From: Heterocephalus glaber
Lineage: Eukaryota; Chordata; Mammalia; Rodentia; Bathyergidae
NCBI RefSeq assembly: GCF_000247695.1
Contig: NW_004624742.1
Location: 7,708,263-7,772,262 of the forward strand
Direction: 5' to 3'
DNA length: 64,000 nt
Under the pieces are notes generated by a model, which saw only the letters and a list, made by a program, of their open reading frames with translations, searched no databases and had not been told where the DNA came from. Shown here piece after piece: positions 40,901 through 49,900 of the stretch; positions within the stretch are counted from its first letter, which is position 1; each line of letters opens with the position of its first letter. Made by a program: the position numbers and the translations under genes.

Positions 40901-43900
40901 TAAAAAATAGAATATCTTACTCTATATTAAATTGAAAAGATAATAGTTATCTGGGGTTTTCCTAAAATGCCTGCCAGTGATCCTAAGATAATTTTTATAC
41001 CCATTAACACCTTTAAACATTTAAGGTGATTATTCAACACCTAACAGCAAAATTTAAGTATCATAACATGCCTAAGGAATACTTAAAATATATTCAGAAT
41101 CTTATAGTTGTCTATTTGGCCAAGTGATTAATCAATTTACCTGCTACCCCCACCACCACCACTGTGATTGTCCATGCCATATGACTGGTTTAGGTAGGAA
41201 TCCATGGATCTTTGACCCCCATAGGATCCATGGCCATAGTCACGATCCATCCCTATAAGAGTTTAAAAAGAAAAAAATTAAATGCTGCTCACCTTTACTG
41301 GCACTCAAAAGAAGAAATTTTAGATAAATATCCTTGAATGTCAGACCTCCATAGGATCCAGGGCCATAATCGCGATCCATTCCTAAAAGAGAGTCAGTAA
41401 GAATTTGTCAGTAAAATATACTATTCTTTAAAAAAAAAAAACTTAGCAAAAACACAGTATTTTCACATCAGTACTTGAGATAATAATTTAAAATTAACAC
41501 TTAAATTTACACAAGACGTTGAAGGAAAAAGCACGAATCTACAGAAAAATGTTTGCTAACAAAGCTTGATATTTCAAAGAAAAATAAATTAACTAAAAAA
41601 TTCCATATTAGAATTATATTCAATTTAACCAATATTTGACTAGAAGACTAGAAGACTTTGTATTTGGTACTACAATGTATATAAGATAATTTCTATTCTC
41701 AAGGAAAGTCGGCATTTAATGTCAAAAGAGTTAAGTATACTATGGCATAAACACACTGTACTTGTTTTCTGCATCTAATTCTCTCAAGCTGTCTAAAAAC
41801 TCAGAAGCAGCCACATTTTCCAACTAGTCATGTTAATGTAATTGAAAAAGAACAGGACCACTCTTTGGCACTGTATCTGTAAACAAAAAGGACTCTCAAC
41901 ACATGCTTAAATTCTCAAATTCCCCTGCATAAAGAAAATGAGTATAAATTCTAGCAGAAAACAGGGTACTAGGTATATTTTATTACAGTACAATTCTACC
42001 TATATCCCAACCTCTGATATAAAAAAGTAACAATTAATTTATAATAACTATGAAAATGAAAAATTAGAGCAACCATTTAGAATTCATTTTCTTAAAAAAT
42101 CCCTTAAATATTTATATTGCCTTTTTCATCTTATGTATAAATACAATAGTATTACACAGAGCAAATATTTTATATTTTAACACTAAATTTTACTTACAAT
42201 CATTTCATAGTTCCAGTCCTAAGAATAACAACATGACAACATTTTTACAAAAATACTACTCAGAATCTTGCAATTTTAAACCTGTAAGCAACTAAAACAA
42301 ATTTAATCTTTTCAGTTTATAGATTTGGGAACTAAAGTCCAGAAGTGAAATAATTTTCCCAAAGTCTCACGGTATTCTCTTATCTAGCCTTATACTATTG
42401 CTTCTATGTGTAAATTTTTCATCTACAACCCCAAATATCTGCTTATGGAAATCTTCTGATCTTTTAAGTCTATTTCAAATACTAACCATTCATGAAAACT
42501 TTTGACTAATACTGTCTCACGTAAGTACTGCCTTACTTCTACTGACAAAAGCCTGTAGAACTCGGGTGGTACTATGATACTGTCATATATTCTGCTGTTT
42601 GTGGCTTCATTTGGATTTATACTACTAGTTTTGTGATAAGGAAATCTAATTTTTACTCATTTGGGGGGGGGCGGGGTACCGGGGATCGAACTCAGGACCT
42701 TGTGCTTGCCAGGCAGGCATGATACCACTGAGCTAAATCCCTGGCCCACTAATTTTTTTTTTTTTTTTTTTTTGGTACCGGGGATCGAAGACAGGCCCTT
42801 GAGCTTGCGAGACAGGCACGGCGCCACTGAGCTAAATCCCCCACCCCTAATTTTTTAATTTAATACCTTAAATGGTAGTTCTCACAGAATGATCTGCTGA
42901 CTACTGGGAGTTACTAAGACCCTTTCTAAGGCTTCCACCAGGTCAAAGCTACTTTCATAAACAATACAAGAGTATTATTTGCCTTTTTTCATGGTACTGA
43001 CACTTTCAATGACAGTAGAAAAGCACTGGTTGGGAAAACTGCTGGCACTTTAGCACAAATCAAGGCAGTGGCACCAGATTGTATTAGCAGCCATTATCAC
43101 ACACCCACAGTGAAAAATAATAAAATAAAAATGTCATTTTCACTTACAATGTCCTGATGAAGCAGTAATTATTATTTTTTTATGAAATCATGACCTCTGA
43201 TTTAATCACATCTTTTTTATATTCTAGGTAATGATCTACCAAGTACAATAAAGCAATTCTGCTGAATACCAAAGAAACACAGTTCTCTCCAAGAAAAGCT
43301 CAGTACAAGTGTTTGGTTTGTAAATTAAATTAGTCACTTTTTTTTTTTTTACAAAGAATACTCTTTTTACTACAATGAGAGACAAAAGCTATGGTTTTCA
43401 GACTTGGGCATTTAGAAGACAATTTCTCAAAAATAAATGAAGTGAAACTCACTTCAAGGAAAACATCTATTTTCTGCCAATAATAAAATTCACACATTCA
43501 AGTAAAAATTAGAATTTTATAAAACTTAGATCTGCCACTTTCAGCTTAACAGCTTCCCACTACATAAAGGCTTTTCTCATAAGGCTGCTACTAGATTTAA
43601 TATGATTTTTAACTTATTGTACAATAAAACCTGCTACTACTTGGAAAATCTGCATTACCTCAGTAAATCAATCCTTTCCAAATAATTAATGTTAAAGAAT
43701 AATACATGGATCCCTGGTACCAAAAAAATAATAATAATAATACATGATAAAAAGGCTCATTCTGTGCAGTGCAAGACATACCAATGGCTTTTAATATAAC
43801 AAAGTACAAAAAGTTTATTAATACACAAAATGTATCGGTAAGATATTTTACAGTTTTTCCATACTAAAACTTCAAACCTAGTACTGTACACTTAATAATG

Positions 43901-46900
43901 CTCATCAATTCAAACTATCCATATTTCAAGTGCTCCACAGTCTCATGTGGCTAGTGGTTACCATAATCTGGGCAAAACACACTAATAAAAGTCAATTATT
44001 TGTCTTAAAAGTTGGTAAGAGTCAGGTATGTTGGCCCATGCCAATAATCTCAGCACTCTAGGAAAATGAGGCAGAAGGATCACAATTAAAGCCCAGCCTG
44101 GTCAACTTGGCAAGGCCCTGTCTCAAAATAAAAAACAGAAACATTTTAAAGAACTAGAGAGGTAACTCAGTTGTGAAGGTCTTGTGATTAATCCTCAGTA
44201 CTGCCAAAAAGAGTGATAAGTATATAGTAAGTATATAGTGTAAGTATATAGTGTAAGTATACTGTTAACATATGCTAGCTACATCTCTCATTACAGAGGA
44301 CAATTTTAAGATTAATATAAAGTTTTCAACATAAAAAGTTTCCCTCTAAAAACCCACATTAAAAAATAATCCTAAAATTAGGTTTTGTCAGCTACAGACA
44401 ACAAAAAAGAAAACAGAAAAAGAAAAAAAATCTTGTTAGTTCAGCTATTTTTTTTTCTTTTGGTACTGGGGATCGAACTTGGGCCCTTGCGCTTGCAAGG
44501 CAGGCAGCGGAACCACTGAACTAAATCCCCAGGCCCTGTTCAGCTAGTTTCTGAGTTAACAATGATTATCTCTGGAAACAAACCCTTTAGTTTTTTAATT
44601 GTTTTTTATTTCACTACAGTCATAAAATAACTAGCATTTATTGAGCACTTACTATATGTTAGGTATTGTACAGTGCACAAAAAATAAAGCTACTTTTATA
44701 TAGCAGCGATTCTGGTTTATTATTCACAGTACTATCACTATAAAAAGGAAAATCTTAAGGGCAAGGTCCTGAGTTCGATACCCAGTACCAAAAAAAAAAA
44801 GGGGAAGTTTTTATATTATACACAATGTTGTTATACAGAAAAAGATTTTTCTTCCAGGTTATAAAACTGAGTTTAAACATCTTTTTTAATTTTTATTTTT
44901 ATTAGTACATGTTTATAGTATACAATGATTACATTCATTGTAAAGAGTTGGTTACATGTACATAACACATTAATTCTTTTCAAAAATCTTTTTTTTTTTT
45001 TGAGATAGGGTCTTATTATTTAGTTTAGGGTAGCCTTGAACTCATGGCAGATCTCTTCCTTTAGCCTCCATAGTGCTGAGATTACAGGTCTGTGCCACTA
45101 CACTTGGCTGTAAAAATCATTTTAAAAGTAAAACTAGCCTGCCCTGGTGTTATGTTACATACCTGTAATCACAGCACTTTGGGAAGGCTGAGGCAGAAAG
45201 AGTCCAAGTTCAAGCCCAGCCTGAGCAACATAACTTAGCAAGACCCTGCCTCAAAATAAAAAAGGGCTGGGGATGTAGCTCACTGCAAAGACTGAGGTTT
45301 AATCCTCAGTACACCACACACACAAACTACACATTATCTCTTTACTCAGTATTAAACGAGAAAGTAATGTACTCTGAAAAAATAAAACTGGCCTAATAAT
45401 TTCAATCAAGTCAGTTCTATCACTTGGATCACTATCATATATGTAAGACAGTCAAAAAGTGAAAATTCACACAACATAAGGAAGGAGTTGTGCAGTAGCC
45501 AAGAAAATACTGACCTATTAGCTATCTGTGTGACACAGTCTTGGGTGGAACCACTTTTTATCAGCATCTCTGCACTACTAGCACCAGAGTGTAGGCTACA
45601 GCAATCTGTCAACTAGATTATTCTAGCAGCCTCTTGGTTTTCCCACATCCACTTTTATTCCCTGTTTACTCCAAAGACAAAAGTCAATATAATTCTGGTA
45701 AAATATAAGTTAAATTCATGTCCAATGCTCAGTATCCTCCAATGGCTTTCCATCTAAGTAAAAGCAAAAGCTTTAAAATGGTTCTTAATCAGGGTTCTTA
45801 GTCAAGGGGTAATCTCCCCCACCTCAAACCCGCCAGCACAGTTTCTGAAAACATTTCTGATAGTCCTAACTAGGGGGAAGGTGCTACTGACATCAAATGC
45901 ACAGAGGCCAAGGATGTTGCTAAACATTCTACAGCACACAGGATATTCCCCTACAACAACAAAAAATTACTCCAATATGACAATAGGGCCAAAGTTTGAG
46001 AAACCCTGTCCTATATGATCTGCCCCATCACCTCTTAACCTGGTCTTACTATACATGCTTATTCATTCTACTCTAGCTATATTCGTAGAACAGAAAATGT
46101 ATATACCCATTTTGGCATTTATTGCTCTCTCTGCCTACTAGAACGCTTGATCTTCCCTCGAACTTGCATTGTTCATTATTACTTCACTTCTTTCAGGTTT
46201 TCACTCACCTGTTTGCCTGTTTTGTGTGTATGTGTGCATGTGTGTGCAGTAGTAGAGACTAAACACACGCCTTACACTGAGCAACATCCCCGGCCCTTTT
46301 TAAATTTTTATTGTGAGACAGAGTCTCGCTAAAATGCCCAGATTGAGCACAAACTCAAGATCCTCCTGCCTCAGTCTCCCAGAGTGCTGGGATTACAGGC
46401 TATACTACCAACCCTAGCTTCTGTTGCTTTTTATATATAAGTAAATTACCTTTGATTTTTAATACTTCCTGGCTACACCTCACCTCTCTAGACTTGTCTT
46501 CAGACTCTTCAGTAAAAATCTATTGTGGTCCAATCAGTCTTAAGTTTCTCTGAAGCATATACTCAGCTCTGTGTTCTTGCTGTTACCTCTACCTGGAATG
46601 TGCAGAAACAATGGAAATACAACTTCCTTCCAAAAAATGTTGTGGAGGAAATCAGTATCTTAATGTATTTTCTCCAATGCCCTCTACTTCATTTCAGTGA
46701 AAAGCTAGAAAATACAATACTAAAAATGAAGTGTTACTGTTGGCTTCATTTGGTACCTACACATCTTTTAGTTCCTAAAGCCTGTAATATTCTTTTTCTA
46801 GACTGCCCAAGATTTGCATCCTCATCTCCTTTAAATCTGCGCTCAAATGTCACCTTTGTTGTGAGTCCTTCTCCAGCCACCACCTTTAAAATCACAACAT

Positions 46901-49900
46901 GTATACATACACATGTCCTCTTTCCCTGCATTATTTTTATCCCTAGTAATTATTACCTTCTAATGGACAAGATTTACTTTTTAAATCTTATCTTCTGTAT
47001 TCCTCATGCCACTATATTAAAAGCTCTATAAGGTCAGGAACGTTTTGTTCACTGCCAGTCCCAGCTCCTCAAACACTACCTAATATGCAATAGGTACTAA
47101 ATAAGTATTTGTCAAATGAAGTCAAATCAAATCCCTGAAATTAAGTTTCTCATTTGTACAATGTAGATAACTAAGACCTCGAAGTAGGGCCAGGGATGTA
47201 GCTCAGTGGTGCCACACCTGCCTGGCAAGTGCAAGGTCCTGAGTTCAATTCTCAATATCGGAAAAGAAACAAAAAAGACCTCAAAGCACGTATTTTCGAG
47301 TAGTGGTCTTTAACCAAGGTGAAGGCCAAATCATGCAGAGTGCTTTTAGTATTACATGCCCTAAAATTAAGATTCAAGAGGTCTAGGGTACAACCTGAAC
47401 TGGTAACGTTGGAAAAAGCTCCCCAAGTGATTGTAATAATCATCCTCAGATGAGAATCACTATTACAACTAAAATTAAGAGAAAAAAATAAAAGTCATAC
47501 TTTTTTTTTGTAACAATGTACATTAATAAGGACATAAACTGCCCTTGCAAAATATTTCATTTCAAATCCTATCTCTAGACATGAAAGCCTATTTTCCAGT
47601 AAAGCCCTCTAGCATTCCAAATCTCTGATAAAAGCACTAGTCCTCCTCATTCCAGTTTAAAACCCTAGACTCATATTTATTCAGCCCTCTCAATTTTCTA
47701 CCCATCACTAGTTGTCTCCAAATTGTCCATCTTCTCTAGGGGAAAAAAATTTTTTTTTAATTTTTTTGAGACAGGGTCTCACTAGGTAGGCCAGGCTGGC
47801 CTCAAACTAGTGACAATCCTCCTGCCTCAGCCCCTTCCACCAACACGCCCCGTGAGAAAAACAGTATTTTTTAAATTACTCTTACGGTTTATTTCTAGAT
47901 GCCCCCCTAAAGCCTCATGTATTCATACATGGGGCTTTTGGGAGATGAATGGATCAGAGTCATGATACTTAACAACAGATTAGTCCCCTGATGAATTTAT
48001 AGCTAATTGTGATTTGGGAAGTGAAGCCTGGTTGGAAGACATAGGTCACTGGGCATGTGGCCTGAAAGGGTCTATCTCCCTCTCTTCTCCCTTGATCTAT
48101 CTCTTTGCTACCGCCGGCCATGCTTTGAGCTATTTCTCCTCTGTGATGCCCCTCTGCCATACTGTCCTGCCTTGGAAACAGCCAACTATGGCCTGAAATC
48201 TCTATAAACTATGCGCCAATATAAACATCTCCCCCTTTAACTTGCAGGTGACAGGTATTACATCTCAGGGATGAGAAAGTAACTAAGACAACTGCCATCA
48301 TCATCTCCCAAATATAAGGTCTTAATATCCCGATATCTAAACTTATCAAAGTTTTTTAGATAACTTTCCAGATTCCAATCTAACTTGCAAGTTAGATGGA
48401 TGCAAGTTAGTGAATGCAAATTAAAAGTCCCTTGGTCATTTATTTATGTCACTCTCCTCAAAATTATATTCTTCAATACATACTATCTCCTATACACTGC
48501 TGAGCCTTTTTAGCCTACATAAATTTCAATTTCTCTTCATCCTTAGATATGATAAATAAAAACTGTCTTTAAGATGGGGAAATAGGTCTAGAGAGCTCAA
48601 AGAAGCCAAATAAATATTTAAGGATTTAATCTCTGATCTATATTACTTCTAAATCTATGCTCCTATCTTTACCTATTGTCAGTTTCAAAACTCCTTACAC
48701 TATAATTGAATATTACAAAGAAAAAATAATAATTTCCTTTTTAACCTTTTTAAATTGTTGTATGCAATTTACTGTGTTATTATACTATTTAACAATGACT
48801 TAACTTTGGTAACTATCAAAATACCACCCAATCTTACTCTGCATCTCTCAGTTTTATCTGTAGTCACAAGTTTAATATCATGTTTATGTCAGTAAATAAT
48901 TAGGCTTCTTCATGTGCTCTTCCAGATAGCTCTCTCTATCATCAACACATTTGAACACACTGAGAAAGATCGCCTCAAAAACAATATCAAAATGCACTAC
49001 AACAGAAGCTATACAGAATTAAGCCAATAATCCACTTAATCTAAGTTACTAAACACCAAAGGCTCTGATTCAACAAAAGAACTCATCTAGTGTTGTGTAA
49101 TCCATCACTTAGAATTTGGTTAGGGTCTTTGTAGTAAATTAAAAGAATAATAATTGAAATAACAAGGACAAAAAATAACACTAATCTGAATAACTCCTAG
49201 CTTTTTCTAATCCCAAAGGCCCAGTTAGACAGTATGAGAACATTAACACTGAGGGAGCCAAAACAATTTCTGAAATAAGGTGGGACTGGGTTTTTACATA
49301 GATGTTTTATTTTTATGAATTTAAAAAACTGAAATGCAATCCCTCCCTCAACAAATTTAAGAAAAAAATCAAAGTAGACACTTACCATTAAAGCCCTGAT
49401 AAGCATTCCTGCAAGCAGAGTGTGTATAATCTATAAAGACAGTCAACAGAAAGGAATTAGTGCATTATTAGCAAAAATCCAAAATTATACACTCATATAT
49501 TCAAAAACAAACACAATTTTTAGATGCTATTAACTATATTACCTGCAAAATTAGGATACAAATAATTACCCATACCCATTTGAGAAATACCCATATATTC
49601 AAAAACAAACACAATCTTTAGATGCCACTAACTCAATTACCTGCAAAATTAGGATACAAATAATTACTAATATCCATTTGGGAAAACATCTCTCCTTCAA
49701 TACCTCCCCAAATGGCATGTTCATCATCCAAATTATGACAATGTAATAATCAAGTTTGTAACACCTGATATGTACCTGCTAAGAGGGGATCCAGTACTAA
49801 TTTATACTGAGTAGTAGAAAGGAGATAGGTGAAAAATATGTATCAAATGCAAAAAACACACATCTGAGAATTGATTCTATGTAATACAAATTTTTTTCAA

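Larger units (their letters stand above)
45640..47115 (+). mobile_element. L2 LINE remnant, interrupted
   Basis: Diverged L2-like stretches (ctggaatgtgcagaaac, ctgcgctcaaatgtcacctt, aggtcaggaacgttttgttc, caataggtactaaataagta) end in the usual L2 tail near 47115. A MER5-like hAT element and a SINE dimer interrupt it. The 168-codon open frame at 46525-47031 falls inside and is not a gene. Confidence 0.6.
41383..49385 (-). other. ZNF326 intron 2
   Basis: 8.0 kb. The part next to exon 3 (41383-42660) and 42850-43700 shows nothing recognisable; the rest carries several SINEs, an L2 remnant with a nested MER5-like element, and a MaLR-like LTR, all listed separately. 48300-49385 is AT-rich without identifiable features. 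Confidence 0.8.

Noticed and set aside
46525..47031. 168-codon plus-strand open frame
   Set aside because: Lies inside a diverged L2 remnant and has no coherent domain; treated as a chance frame.
49494..49689. Two-copy direct repeat as a CRISPR-like array
   Set aside because: Only two long contiguous copies with no spacers in a mammalian intron; it is a simple tandem duplication.
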